Shown here piece by piece: positions 16,857-26,080 of a stretch of DNA of 64,000 bases. How positions within the stretch are numbered: the first letter of the stretch is position 1; each line of letters starts with the position of its first letter. Origin of the DNA: Rhizobium pisi (lineage in GTDB: Bacteria > Pseudomonadota > Alphaproteobacteria > Rhizobiales > Rhizobiaceae); the NCBI RefSeq assembly GCF_003938655.1, contig NZ_RJJT01000011.1:1-64000 (forward strand). Direction: 5' to 3'. The translations under genes and the position numbers were made by a program. Under the pieces are notes generated by a model. The model was not told the DNA's origin. It saw nothing but the letters and a program-made list of their open reading frames with translations, and did no database searches.

Positions 16857-17258
16857 ATGAAGACAGCCCTGCTCGCCTATGCCGGCGCCTTTCTCACTCT
16901 TCTCGTCTGCGACGGGGTATGGCTCGGCCTTATCGCCCGCAGTTTCTATCGCGAGCAGCTGGGAGCACTGATGCTGCCCTCGCCCAATCTTACGGTCGCC
17001 GCGCTATTCTATCTGTTCTTCACCGCCGCCGTGGTCGTGCTTGCCGTGCTGCCGGCGCTGTCGGCAGGATCGATCACAACCGGACTTCTCCACGGTGCCA
17101 TTCTGGGACTGGCGGCCTATGGCACCTACGACCTCACCAATCTCGCCACGCTCCGGAACTGGCCGCTCACCATGAGCCTGATCGACATGGTCTGGGGCAC
17201 GGCTCTGACGGCGCTGACCGCTGCCGGCGGATATTTCGCCGTCAGGTTCATCGGCTGA
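16857..17258 (+). CDS. DUF2177 membrane protein
   Basis: A 133-residue protein with four hydrophobic helices. The conserved DUF2177 features are DGVWLGLIARSFYREQLG in the first loop and LHGAILGLAAYGTYDLTN in the third segment. It is an inner-membrane protein of unknown role. An upstream in-frame extension lacks a ribosome site, whereas GGAGA precedes the chosen ATG. Confidence 0.85.
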   Translation: MKTALLAYAGAFLTLLVCDGVWLGLIARSFYREQLGALMLPSPNLTVAALFYLFFTAAVVVLAVLPALSAGSITTGLLHGAILGLAAYGTYDLTNLATLRNWPLTMSLIDMVWGTALTALTAAGGYFAVRFIG

Positions 17259-17464
17259 AGCGAGAGCCCGCGTCCCGATAATGGACATCCGGGCGTCCCG
17301 CTTGGGAACAAAGTTTAAACTCGTTAAAATGGTAATTTTATATTTGACGAATGCGCAAAACATTCATGTGACCTTGGTTCGAGCAAGGCCAGCTTGAATG
17401 CGATCAAGACGGCTCTGTTTGACATTAAGACCCCGAATGTGCCCTGTCTGACGGAGAATGTGAG

Positions 17465-17866
17465 ATGACTATGCTCCGCGCTACACACCTTGCCACGGTC
17501 AAATCCGCTGTCTACGACCTGCGCTGGGAAGAATTCAACGTTAAACGGCCCGCCCGTATCGTCGCCGTCCGGCCATGCCTCACCGGCGTCTCGATGCGAA
17601 GCGCCGAGATTATCGATATCTCGCAGGGCGGCGCCACCTTCATCGTGTCGACCACTGCCGGGCTGCCCAAGCACTACTATCTCAACATTCTCGGCCTCGC
17701 CTATCGCATCGGCTGCGCCGAGGTCTACCGCAACAAGGAACGCATCGGGGTGCGGTTCATCAACATCCTGGATCCTGAGGTTCTGCGCCGCGTCGTTCGT
17801 ACCGATTTCCTTGTCGGCAATATGGAAGCGATCAACGCCCGGCGCGCACCGATCTTCCGCGCGTGA
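17465..17866 (+). CDS. PilZ-domain protein
   Basis: A 133-residue single-domain protein. IDISQGGATFIVS fits the PilZ [D/N]xSxxG motif, and the Arg-rich stretch VKRPARIVAVR in front of it is the likely phosphate-binding part, although the spacing is not the textbook RxxxR. It would respond to cyclic-di-GMP, a signal that governs motility, exopolysaccharide and pilus use in rhizobia. A second, more degenerate relative lies 2.7 kb upstream. No output domain is attached, so it must act through a partner. Confidence 0.8.
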   Translation: MTMLRATHLATVKSAVYDLRWEEFNVKRPARIVAVRPCLTGVSMRSAEIIDISQGGATFIVSTTAGLPKHYYLNILGLAYRIGCAEVYRNKERIGVRFINILDPEVLRRVVRTDFLVGNMEAINARRAPIFRA

Positions 17867-17970
17867 TATAGACTGGCGATCGTCCGGTTGCGGAATAATC
17901 TTGCTTGCCTTGGCCGTGCCCGGGCCTATTGTTGCGCCTGATGTCACCGTGCCCGGGAAATTGCCTTCGC

Positions 17971-19086
17971 ATGTCCGCCTTTTCGCGCTTTACGCCCCTT
18001 GCCAGCGCCCTGCCCTCCACAGTTCCCTTCGTCGGTCCAGAGGCGATCGAGCGTCAGCGCGGACTGGCCGTTTTGGCCCGCATCGGCGCCAATGAGAACG
18101 GCTTCGGCCCCGCCCCTTCCGTTCTCGCAGCGATGCGTGAGGAGGCCGGCAACATCTGGAAATATAACGATCCGGAAAATTTCGCGCTCAGGGAAGCGCT
18201 GAGCGCCCATCTCGGCGTGACTGCCGCCAATATCGCCATCGGCAGCGGCATCGATGAATTGCTCGGCCAGATCGTCCGGCTGGTGATCGAGCCGGGCGCG
18301 CCGGTCGTCACCTCTCTCGGCGCCTATCCGACCTTCAATTTCCACGTCGCCGGCTTCGGCGGCCGGCTGGTGACCGTTCCCTATTTAAACGACCGCGAGG
18401 ATCTCCACGGGCTCCTTGAGACGGTGAAGCGCGAAGACGCGCCGCTCGTCTATTTCGCCAATCCTGACAATCCGATGGGAAGCTGGTGGAATGCCGACCG
18501 GATCATCGCCTTCGCCAAGGCACTACCCGAGACGACGCTGTTGGTGCTGGATGAAGCCTATAGTGAAACGGGGCCCGCGGATTCGCTGCCATCGATCTCC
18601 TCGCTGATCGACCTGCCGAACGTCGTTCGCACCCGCACTTTCTCCAAGGCCTATGGGCTTGCCGGCGCACGCATCGGCTATGTGATCTCCACCCCAGGCA
18701 CGGCGCAGGCTTTCGACAAGATCCGCAATCATTTCGGCATGAACCGGCTGGCGACATCAGCAGCCCTCGCGGCCCTCAAGGACCAGGACTATCTCGTCGA
18801 GGTGGTCGGGAAAATCCATGCGGCGCGGGAGCGGATCGCCGGCATCGCCCGGGCGAACGGACTTCAGCCCCTGCCCTCGGCCACGAACTTCGTGGCGATC
18901 GACGCTGGGCGTGATGGCATATACGCAAGGGCGATCGTCGATGGCCTGATGGAGCACGGCGTCTTCATTCGCATGCCCGGCGTGGCGCCGCTCAACCGCT
19001 GCATCCGTGTCAGCGTCGGCCCCGAGGCGGATATAGCGCTCCTCGAAGAAGCGCTGCCGCAGGTGCTGAAGAAAATCAGCCGATAA
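17971..19086 (+). CDS. Class I/II PLP aminotransferase (HisC-like)
   Basis: A 371-residue protein of the histidinol-phosphate aminotransferase family. Motifs: GANENGFGPAPS (phosphate contact), NIAIGSGIDELLGQ, YFANPDNPMGSWW, LLVLDEAYSE (PLP-contacting Asp and Tyr), and RTFSKAYGLAGARIGY with the PLP lysine. No his genes are adjacent, so it may act on another amino acid (aromatic or histidinol-phosphate). The ATG at 17971 is favoured because the upstream frame extension is Pro/Cys-rich and unlike the family. Confidence 0.82.
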   Translation: MSAFSRFTPLASALPSTVPFVGPEAIERQRGLAVLARIGANENGFGPAPSVLAAMREEAGNIWKYNDPENFALREALSAHLGVTAANIAIGSGIDELLGQIVRLVIEPGAPVVTSLGAYPTFNFHVAGFGGRLVTVPYLNDREDLHGLLETVKREDAPLVYFANPDNPMGSWWNADRIIAFAKALPETTLLVLDEAYSETGPADSLPSISSLIDLPNVVRTRTFSKAYGLAGARIGYVISTPGTAQAFDKIRNHFGMNRLATSAALAALKDQDYLVEVVGKIHAARERIAGIARANGLQPLPSATNFVAIDAGRDGIYARAIVDGLMEHGVFIRMPGVAPLNRCIRVSVGPEADIALLEEALPQVLKKISR

Positions 19087-19093
19087 AACAGAA

Positions 19094-19127
19094 GAACCGC
19101 GCCCGGTGGAGGATCCGGCCGCGGTTC
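19094..19127 (+). terminator. Terminator-like hairpin after the aminotransferase
   Basis: GAACCGCG and CGCGGTTC form an 8-bp stem, with inner CCGG/CCGG pairs possible. No long T tract follows. Confidence 0.6.
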
Positions 19128-19218
19128 CCTTCTCCTGACATCGGCCCCGTCAAAAGCGCCCCGCCAGCCCCCTCTTTCGAGGTTGTTATTCCTGTCGAAT
19201 TCTCAACTGGAGACGGTC

Positions 19219-19485
19219 TCAGTGAACCGTCATCCATTCGCGGGCAGCGCGCAGCGCTGCTACGATCTGCATCTTGTCCATGGACGCGGCCACGTCGGCG
19301 CGAAGCTCGGCGGCGCGGTCGTTACCCTTGATTGCGGCGATGTTCAGCCACTTGTGGGCAGCGACGAGATCGACTTCGCAGCCGCGGCCGGTCGCATACA
19401 TCAGACCCATTTCGCAGAAGACATCGGCGCTATTGTCGCCACCCATGGTGGCCGTTTCAGCATTGTGCATTTCAAAGCGTGCCAT
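19219..19485 (-). CDS. Sel1-repeat small protein
   Basis: An 88-residue protein with one clear Sel1-like/TPR-type repeat (FCEMGLMYATGRGCEVDLVAAHKW) and a partial second repeat. This short single-repeat form is common in rhizobia. Sel1 repeats mediate protein contacts. It is on the opposite strand to both neighbours and is not part of an operon. The role is unknown. Confidence 0.75.
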   Translation of the reverse strand: MARFEMHNAETATMGGDNSADVFCEMGLMYATGRGCEVDLVAAHKWLNIAAIKGNDRAAELRADVAASMDKMQIVAALRAAREWMTVH

Positions 19486-19929
19486 CGGTTTTATCCCTGT
19501 TAGCCTGTTTATGACTTACCCTGTTTTACCTTCAGGCCTTGCCGTCTATCGCGGCTTTCGGCCCTACCGGTCCGGCGGGTTTGCCCCGCTCGTTTGATGG
19601 GTTCACTATGCCAAACGGCTTTCAAAAAACGCCTAAAATGCATGATTAATTTGAGACAAACAAAGTGCAAATGCTTGGTAAAATTGGGTTTTTGTTAAAC
19701 ATCGGATTCCTTGCGTTTTAAGGATTTTCGCTTGGATTTTACGAAAGATTCAGATTTGAAAATAAAGGGATCGTTCATCATGAAATCAGCAGGCGATTTC
19801 GTTATGGGCTTGCCGAACGCTTTTTTCTGCCCTGGCTTCCATGGCCGGCAGGATCGCGATCACGCTTATTTACCTTTACGTTCGCGTCAGCTATTTTCGC
19901 GACCGACCAAGGACATCAAGGAGGAATAG
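19486..19929. other. AT-rich intergenic region
   Basis: This stretch between divergent genes has clearly lower GC than its surroundings from about 19600 to 19790. It should contain the promoters of the Sel1 and DUF2147 genes. A 72-codon open frame (19711-19929) lacks a ribosome site and a recognisable product, and I do not count it. No firm RNA gene is seen. Confidence 0.5.
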
Positions 19930-20268
19930 ATGATCCGTAGCCTCGCTCTCGCCGCCGCCATCGCAGTGATCGCCGGCATAGCGCATGCAGAAGAGCCGAT
20001 CGTCGGCAACTGGAAGACGGCCGCCGGCGATACGGCGGTGATCGCATCCTGCGGCGGCAGTTACTGCGTGACACTGAAGACCGGTAAATATGCCGGCCGG
20101 AAGATCGGCACGCTTGCGGGAACCGCGGGCAGCTATGCCGGGGAGATCACCGACCCTGCCGCCGATAAGACCTATAGCGGCTCGGGCAAGGTTTCCGGCA
20201 ATTCGCTGAGGATGCAGGGCTGCGTGATGAAGGTTCTCTGCAAGACGCAAACCTGGACGCGGCTCTGA
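19930..20268 (+). CDS. DUF2147-type periplasmic protein
   Basis: A 112-residue protein with a signal peptide (cleavage after AHA, residue 20), then IVGNWKTAAGDTAVIASCGGSYC and the C-terminal NSLRMQGCVMKVLCKTQTW. These match DUF2147, a small beta-barrel-like family with paired cysteines. Four Cys residues suggest disulfides. It is a single gene with GGAGG close to its ATG. Function unknown. Confidence 0.8.
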   Translation: MIRSLALAAAIAVIAGIAHAEEPIVGNWKTAAGDTAVIASCGGSYCVTLKTGKYAGRKIGTLAGTAGSYAGEITDPAADKTYSGSGKVSGNSLRMQGCVMKVLCKTQTWTRL

Positions 20269-20484
20269 CGCTGCAACGACCCCACTTCACGATCATCGAA
20301 ACGCAGAAGCGTGCCGGCACATCGGCATGCTTCGAAGCTCTTCAAGGCTTCCCGATATTCTCCACAACCCCGCCCCAGCCTGGCCGGCAAGCTGAACGGC
20401 GGATGAACCGGCATCTCAGCACTCATTCAGCCGCCCTATGGCAAAACTCTTGTCACGATCGAGTTGCGTATCGGGGGCAAGGCA

Positions 20485-20664
20485 ATGAACATGTATATTC
20501 TGGCAAGACGCTTTAGCATCATCACGCTATTTGCGGCGATCTTCGCGATCACGTTTTCAGCGGTCGTGGTGCACAAAGGCGGCGGCGGTGCGCAGTCGCA
20601 TTTCGGGGCAAGCTATACCTGCCTGGAGAGAAACGGCAACTTCTGCGCGCCAGCGGTGCAGTGA
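20485..20664 (+). CDS. Small secreted or membrane protein, hypothetical
   Basis: A 59-residue frame with one N-terminal hydrophobic helix (IITLFAAIFAITFSAVVV) followed by a Gly-rich turn and a tail with two Cys. GGGGGCAAGGCA precedes the ATG. I do not recognise it. Its size and signal-anchor character make it plausible as a small exported protein. Confidence 0.5.
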   Translation: MNMYILARRFSIITLFAAIFAITFSAVVVHKGGGGAQSHFGASYTCLERNGNFCAPAVQ

Positions 20665-20752
20665 CCGGCATCCGACACGGAAGAGGATAAAATAATCGGA
20701 TTCCGTCGGCGCGCGTCGTTTGCTTGTCAAAAACAACTCTCTATAATGCGTC

Positions 20753-22255
20753 ATGAACAAACGAATCTCCCCTTTGTCGCCGCTCGACATATCCTCACCA
20801 CCCCTTTTCCAGCCACAAAGCTTTGATGATCCCGCCAAGGCCGTGGAAGCGCTGACAGCGCTTTACGACCGTAATACGGCGTTCCTGATCAAGAGCTTCA
20901 CCGAGCTTGCGCAGGGGGCGCCGATCTCTTCGCGCTACCGCGCTTTCTATCCGCAGGTCAGCATTGAGACGACAAGCTTCGGCCACGTCGATTCCCGCCT
21001 TTCCTACGGTCATGTCACGGCACCGGGCATCTATACGACGACAGTCACCCGGCCGAAGCTCTTCAAGCATTACTTGAAGGAGCAGTTGGCGCTGCTGGTG
21101 AAGAGCCACAATGTTCCTGTCATCGTCTCGGAATCGACGACGCCGATCCCTTTGCACTTCGCCTTCGGCGAGGGCGCGCATGTGGAAGCATCGACCAACG
21201 CCTTCATCGACATTCCGATGCGCGATATTTTCGACACGCCCGATCTCAACACCACCGATGACGAGATCGCCAACGGCGAATATATCCCGCCGCCGGGAGA
21301 GCCCTCGCCGCTTGCGCCATTCACGGCGCAACGCATCGATTATTCGCTCGCCCGTCTGTCGCATTATACGGCGACGCATGCCGAGCACTTCCAGAATTTC
21401 GTTCTGTTCACGAACTACCAGTTCTATATCGATGAATTCTGCAGCTGGGCGCGCAAGCTGATGGCGGAGGGCGGCGACGGCTATACCGCCTTCGTCGAGC
21501 CGGGCAATGTCGTCACCCTGCCCGGTTCGAGCGCGCCAGAAACGGATGCGACCCTCGCCCGCCTGCCGCAGATGCCGGCCTACCATCTGAAGAAGAAGGG
21601 CCATGCCGGGATCACCATGATCAATATTGGCGTCGGCCCCTCCAACGCCAAGACGATCACCGACCATGTGGCCGTGCTGCGCCCGCATGCCTGGCTGATG
21701 CTCGGCCACTGCGCCGGCCTTCGCAACAGCCAGCGGCTCGGCGACTATGTGCTTGCCCATGCCTATATGCGCGAGGACCATGTTCTCGACGACGACCTGC
21801 CGATCTGGGTGCCGATCCCGGCGCTGGCCGAAGTGCAGGTGGCGCTGGAAGCGGCCGTCGCCGAAATCACTGGTTACGAAGGCTTCGAGCTGAAGCGCAT
21901 CATGCGCACCGGCACCGTCGGTACGATCGACAACCGCAACTGGGAACTACGCGACCAGCGCGGGCCAGTGAAGCGGCTTTCACAGGCGCGCGCCATCGCG
22001 CTCGATATGGAGTCGGCAACGATTGCCGCCAACGGCTTCCGCTTCCGCGTGCCCTACGGCACGCTGCTCTGCGTCTCAGACAAGCCGCTGCATGGCGAGC
22101 TGAAGCTGCCGGGCATGGCAACCGCGTTCTATCGCACGCAAGTCAACCAGCATTTGCAGATCGGCATCCGCGCCGTGCAGAAGCTTGCCGCCATGCCGAA
22201 GGAAGCGCTGCATTCACGTAAGCTGCGCAGCTTCTTCGAAACGGCCTTCCAATAG
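20753..22255 (+). CDS. amn: AMP nucleosidase
   Basis: A 500-residue enzyme that hydrolyses AMP to adenine and ribose 5-phosphate. The N-terminal AMP_N domain (about 25-190, with SSRYRAFYPQVSIET) is followed by a nucleoside-phosphorylase-like catalytic domain (about 260-490): INIGVGPSNAKTITDHVAVL, MLGHCAGLRNSQRLGDYVLA and the nucleoside-binding LDMESATIAANGFR. Length matches the family (about 485-500). It is a single gene, normally linked to phosphate and ATP homeostasis. Confidence 0.95.
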   Translation: MNKRISPLSPLDISSPPLFQPQSFDDPAKAVEALTALYDRNTAFLIKSFTELAQGAPISSRYRAFYPQVSIETTSFGHVDSRLSYGHVTAPGIYTTTVTRPKLFKHYLKEQLALLVKSHNVPVIVSESTTPIPLHFAFGEGAHVEASTNAFIDIPMRDIFDTPDLNTTDDEIANGEYIPPPGEPSPLAPFTAQRIDYSLARLSHYTATHAEHFQNFVLFTNYQFYIDEFCSWARKLMAEGGDGYTAFVEPGNVVTLPGSSAPETDATLARLPQMPAYHLKKKGHAGITMINIGVGPSNAKTITDHVAVLRPHAWLMLGHCAGLRNSQRLGDYVLAHAYMREDHVLDDDLPIWVPIPALAEVQVALEAAVAEITGYEGFELKRIMRTGTVGTIDNRNWELRDQRGPVKRLSQARAIALDMESATIAANGFRFRVPYGTLLCVSDKPLHGELKLPGMATAFYRTQVNQHLQIGIRAVQKLAAMPKEALHSRKLRSFFETAFQ

Positions 22256-22264
22256 GCCGTTTTC

Positions 22265-22480
22265 TCATCGGTCTGCCACAAAAGGCACCGACTGTTGCGC
22301 AAGCGTCTGCGGCCTGCCGGCGGCAATGTTCAGCCCTGCGATCAACAGGGTGAAGGCCAGGAAAGCGACAGCGACGCGCTGGAGAATCTTCAACCCATCG
22401 TTTTCGAGGAACTCCAGCTCACGCTTTTCATGGCGGCGCGCCCAGATGTGGCTTGCCACCGCGATTTCAAGAATACTCAT
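22265..22480 (-). CDS. Small membrane protein, hypothetical
   Basis: A frame of about 71 residues (MSILEIAVASHIWARRHEKR) with a single transmembrane helix (AVAFLAFTLLIAGLNIAA) after a charged stretch. GAGGAGA lies 7-8 bases before the chosen ATG; an ATG two codons earlier is too close to it. It converges on amn with only 9 bases between stops. Function unknown. Confidence 0.55.
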   Translation of the reverse strand: MSILEIAVASHIWARRHEKRELEFLENDGLKILQRVAVAFLAFTLLIAGLNIAAGRPQTLAQQSVPFVADR

Positions 22481-22635
22481 TGCCATTCTCCTCGACAGGT
22501 TTCAACGATGCCTTGTCGAGTGCTGCCCTGCGATTTCGACACCGGACCGGCACAAAGATTTTTCTCGCTGTTGTCGAAAGGCGCGAAGGTCGTTCGTCTA
22601 GGGTTATTGGAACACGGCAAGGGAGACTGTCCGCG

Positions 22636-22995
22636 ATGAAATATCTCTGCCAGGTCTGGTTCGATGGCGCGACACTCGACGCCATGACGAATGAGGAGAA
22701 GGCCGAACTCGACGCGAATTCCTTGAACTACGACAGAGATCTCGTCAAAAGCGGACATATGATCGTCGCCCAGGCGCTGCAGTCGCCGAAATCGGCCGTG
22801 ACCGTCCGGGTGCGTCGCGGCGAGATGTCGGTGACGGACGGCCCCTTTGCCGAGACCAAGGAGGCGCTCGGCGGCTTCATCCTGATCGAGGCCAAGGATC
22901 TCAACGAGGCGATCCGGATTGCCGCCGGCATCCCGCTCGCCAAGCTCGGTGCGATCGAGGTACGGCCTATTCATTCCTTCGGCGAGCACGCGTGA
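22636..22995 (+). CDS. DGPF-domain protein 1 (YCII-related)
   Basis: A 119-residue protein with the signature VTDGPFAETKEALGGFILIEA near residues 75-95. The fold is YCII-like (ferredoxin-like dimer). Proteins of this family accompany ECF42 sigma factors, and this is the first of three tandem copies ending in such a sigma gene. The start (ATG at 22636) follows GGGAGA. It is closely related to the next gene and both begin MKYLCQVWF, so they arose by tandem duplication. Biochemical activity unknown. Confidence 0.88.
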   Translation: MKYLCQVWFDGATLDAMTNEEKAELDANSLNYDRDLVKSGHMIVAQALQSPKSAVTVRVRRGEMSVTDGPFAETKEALGGFILIEAKDLNEAIRIAAGIPLAKLGAIEVRPIHSFGEHA

Positions 22996-23005
22996 GGAGA
23001 CGGCG

Positions 23006-23365
23006 ATGAAATATCTGTGTCAGGTCTGGTTCGAAACCGCAAAGATTAGCGCCATTTCCGCCGAGGAAGGCGCAAAGCTGACGAAGGATTCGATCGTCAA
23101 CGACGACAGGCTGCGTGACAGCGGCCACCTGCTGGTGGCGTTGGCGCTGCGCGAACCTTCGACGGCCATGACGGTCAGGGTTCGCAACGATGCCGTGACG
23201 GCGACGGACGGCCCTTTCGCCGAAATCAAGGAGCATCTCGGCGGCTTCGTGCTGATCGAGGCGAAAGACATGGAAGAAGCAACTGATATCGCCGCCACCT
23301 TTCCCGTAGCGCGATACGGCTCCATCGAGGTGCGGCCGGCCTATTCGATCAAGGAGGAGTGCTGA
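23006..23365 (+). CDS. DGPF-domain protein 2 (YCII-related)
   Basis: A 119-residue near-twin of the preceding protein, with ATDGPFAEIKEHLGGFVLIEA. GAGGAGA precedes the ATG, and only 10 bases separate it from the gene before. It is part of the dgpf-dgpf-dgpf-sigma operon. Confidence 0.88.
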   Translation: MKYLCQVWFETAKISAISAEEGAKLTKDSIVNDDRLRDSGHLLVALALREPSTAMTVRVRNDAVTATDGPFAEIKEHLGGFVLIEAKDMEEATDIAATFPVARYGSIEVRPAYSIKEEC

Positions 23366-23368
23366 GCC

Positions 23369-23728
23369 ATGCGCTACATCTGCCTGATCTACAATTCCAC
23401 CGACACCGACGGCACGCTGACGCCTGATGAAACCAATGAACTGATCAAAGCCCATTTCGCCTTCGACGAGGAACTGCTCCGCGACGGCATCATGATCCAT
23501 TCCGACGCATTGGAGACGCCTGACAAGGCGACGGTGCTGCGCGTTCGAAACAATACGCTTTCGGCCACCGACGGGCCCTATGTCGAGACGAAGGAGTATC
23601 TGGCCGGCTTCTATGTCATCGAAGCCCCCGACGTGGCGGCGGCAAGGGAGATTGCCGGGCGGATCCCTTCGGCGCGTTTCGGCGCGGTCGAACTCAGGCC
23701 GGTGCGGATACTGACCCTGCCGGATTGA
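23369..23728 (+). CDS. DGPF-domain protein 3 (YCII-related)
   Basis: A 119-residue, more distant member (MRYICLIYNSTDTDGTLTPD; signature ATDGPYVETKEYLAGFYVIEA, where Phe is replaced by Tyr). It starts 3 bases after the preceding stop codon and uses a ribosome site inside the end of that gene. It is the member next to the sigma gene, the usual ECF42 partner position. Confidence 0.88.
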   Translation: MRYICLIYNSTDTDGTLTPDETNELIKAHFAFDEELLRDGIMIHSDALETPDKATVLRVRNNTLSATDGPYVETKEYLAGFYVIEAPDVAAAREIAGRIPSARFGAVELRPVRILTLPD

Positions 23729-23737
23729 GGTGCGCCG

Positions 23738-24979
23738 TTGGAAAGCGTGATCGAGGAAATCTACCGAACGCAATCGCGCCGGGTGCTGGCGACGCTGATC
23801 CGCCTGCTCGGCGATTTCGACCGGGCAGAGGAAGCGCTCCACGATGCCTTTGCCGCGGCTGCGCGGACATGGCCGCACGACGGCATTCCCGGCAACCCCT
23901 TCGCATGGCTCGTTTCAACGGGACGCTTCAAGGCAATCGATACGATTCGGCGCCGGGCCCGCTTCGACGCCTCGCAGCAGCACATCGAGGACAGTCTCTA
24001 CACGGTCGACGAAACGGAGATCGGCGACATGGAAGCAATCGAAGACGACATGCTACGGCTGGTCTTCACCTGTTGCCATCCCGTTATTCCTGCCGATGCG
24101 CAGACGGCGATGGCGCTTCGGGAAATCTGCGGATTGACCACCGAAGAGATCGCCCATGCTTTCCTCATTCCGGCGCCGACAGTCGCCCAGCGGATCGTGC
24201 GCGCCAAGGGCAGGATCCGGGAGGCGAAAATCCCCTACGAGGTGCCTGGCCGCGAGGCGCTGCCGGAGCGGCTCGACCGGGTGCTGCACGTCATCTATCT
24301 CGTCTTCAACGAAGGCTATTCCGCCTCCTCCGGCGATGAGGTGGTCCGCGCCGACCTGACCGCGGAGGCGATACGGCTGGCGCGGCTGCTTCTGACGCTG
24401 CTGCCGCACCCCGACGTCTCCGGCCTGCTGGCCCTGATGCTGCTGCAAGACTCCCGCCGCAATGCCCGCTGCGGCGGCGAGGGATCGCTAGTGCTGCTTG
24501 CGGATCAGGACCGTTCGCTCTGGGACAATGCGAAGATCGCGGAAGGTCTGACCCTGCTTGCCGAGGCGATGCGGGCGGGAGAGATCGGCACCTATACGCT
24601 GCAGGCGGCCATCGCCGCCGAACATGCCCGGGCATCGGCAGCCGAAGAAACCGACTGGCGACGGATTGCCTTCTATTACGATCTGCTTCTGGCGGCGCAG
24701 CCCTCCCCGATCGTCGAGCTCAATCGCGCTGTGGCGATCGCTATGGCGGACGGGCCGGCGAAAGGGCTGGATCTGATCGACGCCATTCTGGGACGCAGGG
24801 AGCTGCAGGCCTATCACCTCGCTCATTCGGCCCGCGCCGATTTCCTGCGCCGCCTCAGCCGGAGAGAAGAGGCGATCGCGGCCTATGAAACGGCGCTGTC
24901 GCTCTGCCGGCAGGAACCGGAGCGGGCCTTTCTCAGGAAGCGGATTTCAGAGCTTGCCGCGACGTCCGAGCGGCAGTGA
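23738..24979 (+). CDS. ECF42-type RNA polymerase sigma factor with C-terminal extension
   Basis: A 413-residue sigma factor starting with TTG, with TTGAGG 7 bases upstream. Sigma region 2 is at about 10-75 (LLGDFDRAEEALHDAFAAAA), region 4 at about 105-165 (LREICGLTTEEIAHAFLIPA). A long helical, TPR-like C-terminal domain of about 200 residues carries the ECF42 hallmark VELNRAVAIAMADGP. No anti-sigma gene is present, as is usual for ECF42, where the C-terminal domain is thought to control activity. Linkage to three DGPF proteins supports the class. Likely self-regulating; the signal is unknown. Confidence 0.9.
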   Translation: MESVIEEIYRTQSRRVLATLIRLLGDFDRAEEALHDAFAAAARTWPHDGIPGNPFAWLVSTGRFKAIDTIRRRARFDASQQHIEDSLYTVDETEIGDMEAIEDDMLRLVFTCCHPVIPADAQTAMALREICGLTTEEIAHAFLIPAPTVAQRIVRAKGRIREAKIPYEVPGREALPERLDRVLHVIYLVFNEGYSASSGDEVVRADLTAEAIRLARLLLTLLPHPDVSGLLALMLLQDSRRNARCGGEGSLVLLADQDRSLWDNAKIAEGLTLLAEAMRAGEIGTYTLQAAIAAEHARASAAEETDWRRIAFYYDLLLAAQPSPIVELNRAVAIAMADGPAKGLDLIDAILGRRELQAYHLAHSARADFLRRLSRREEAIAAYETALSLCRQEPERAFLRKRISELAATSERQ

Positions 24980-25909
24980 GATCGCCGTCCCGGTGAGCGC
25001 CGAGACGATGATCAGCAGGTGAGCATTGACGCTCGCCTGTGCCAGCGCGTCAAGGGCCAGCCGCTCGCTCGAGGCGCCGAAAGCAATCGCGCCGGCGGTG
25101 ATTCCGGCAGGATAGGTGCCGACGCCGCCCGGCGCATGCACCGGCAGCACGGAGGAGAGCTCGCCGCCGAGCGCACCGCCGAAGCTTGCCGCCATCGGCA
25201 GCACGCCCATTAGACCGAGTGCCCAGGCAAGTACCACCACCTTCACCAGCCAGTTGACGATGGTCATCGCCCAGGCGCGCGCAAAGGCGACGGCATCGAG
25301 CGGCAAGCCGTTTTCGATCTCCGCAACGAATTTCTGCGCCTTGGCGGGCAGCAGCCTGGCGGCAAGGCGCAGCAGCGGCTTGCGGGCGGCGAAGCACGCG
25401 ACAGGCAAAAGCAGAAAGGCTGCCCAGAGCAACCAGGCGACAACCATATTTGCGGCGGCGAGCGCAAAGCCGATGCCGGCAGCGGCCAAAAGCGCGTGCA
25501 GGTCGAGCAGCCGCATGACGAAGAGTGCGGAGGTTCCCCGCGCCAGCGGAATGCCGAATTCAGTGCGCATCAACAGCGGAAAACTGGTCTCGCCAGTGCG
25601 GAAGGGCAGCATGATGTTCAGAAGATTGTGGATCTGCGTGACGCGGAAGAGCGTCGCGAAGCGGCCCGCCGTTTCTTTGGGAAAATAATCGTAAATGCGC
25701 CAGGTGCGTAGGAAATAGGTGCTCGTCAGAGCGATCAGCGCGCCGATCACGGGACCGGCGCCGACATCGGCCCATTGCTTGATGATGACAGGCCAGCCCC
25801 AGAACCATTGCACGAAGAGCGCATAGGCTAAGACAATGACGATCGTCAGCACGGTCATACGATTGCGCATAAACCAGGACTGCCGGCTTTCAACGATCGA
25901 ACTCTTCAT
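24947..25909 (-). CDS. Lysylphosphatidylglycerol synthase-type (UPF0104) membrane protein
   Basis: About 320 residues, with 7-8 membrane helices. The family segments are NLLNIMLPFRTGETSFPLLM (conserved RxGE) and VHAPGGVGTYPAGITAGAIA (conserved PGGxG). Lacking the catalytic aminoacyl-transfer domain, such proteins are often found with glycosyltransferases and may move lipid-linked substrates across the membrane; this is inference. Its 3' end overlaps the sigma gene by 33 bases (convergent). The start at 25909 is favoured; the longer frame upstream runs through the divergent promoter. Part of its 5' end is duplicated near 27.65 kb. Confidence 0.75.
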   Translation of the reverse strand: MKSSIVESRQSWFMRNRMTVLTIVIVLAYALFVQWFWGWPVIIKQWADVGAGPVIGALIALTSTYFLRTWRIYDYFPKETAGRFATLFRVTQIHNLLNIMLPFRTGETSFPLLMRTEFGIPLARGTSALFVMRLLDLHALLAAAGIGFALAAANMVVAWLLWAAFLLLPVACFAARKPLLRLAARLLPAKAQKFVAEIENGLPLDAVAFARAWAMTIVNWLVKVVVLAWALGLMGVLPMAASFGGALGGELSSVLPVHAPGGVGTYPAGITAGAIAFGASSERLALDALAQASVNAHLLIIVSALTGTAISLPLGRRGKL

Positions 25910-26001
25910 GTAGTAGGCAATCCTCACTTGGCGTCGGCACAGGCCCCGGTCCCGTCGGCTTTTAAGAGAAATGAAGGTTGCGCACAACGTCGGAGTTGAT
26001 G
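25904..26001. repeat. Duplicated UPF0104/GT2 start region, copy A
   Basis: This contains CTTCATGTAGTAGGC (25904-25918) and, from 25978, TTGCGCACAACGTCGGAG, a decayed version of the first codons of the GT2 gene (TTGCAAACAACGGTAGAA at 27717). The same order and spacing of elements occurs at 27640-27735. It is a scar of a duplication that removed most of a GT2 copy here. Confidence 0.65.
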
Positions 26002-26080
26002 GGCGACGGCGGCGAACGCTCTTCCGCGCCGGCGACCGACAGGTAGACGATGGCGCCTTGCCGGCTTGATGTGGAGATCG

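Noticed and set aside
19711..19929. 72-codon open frame in the AT-rich spacer
   Set aside because: There is no ribosome site, no recognisable sequence, and the frame simply runs up to the next gene.
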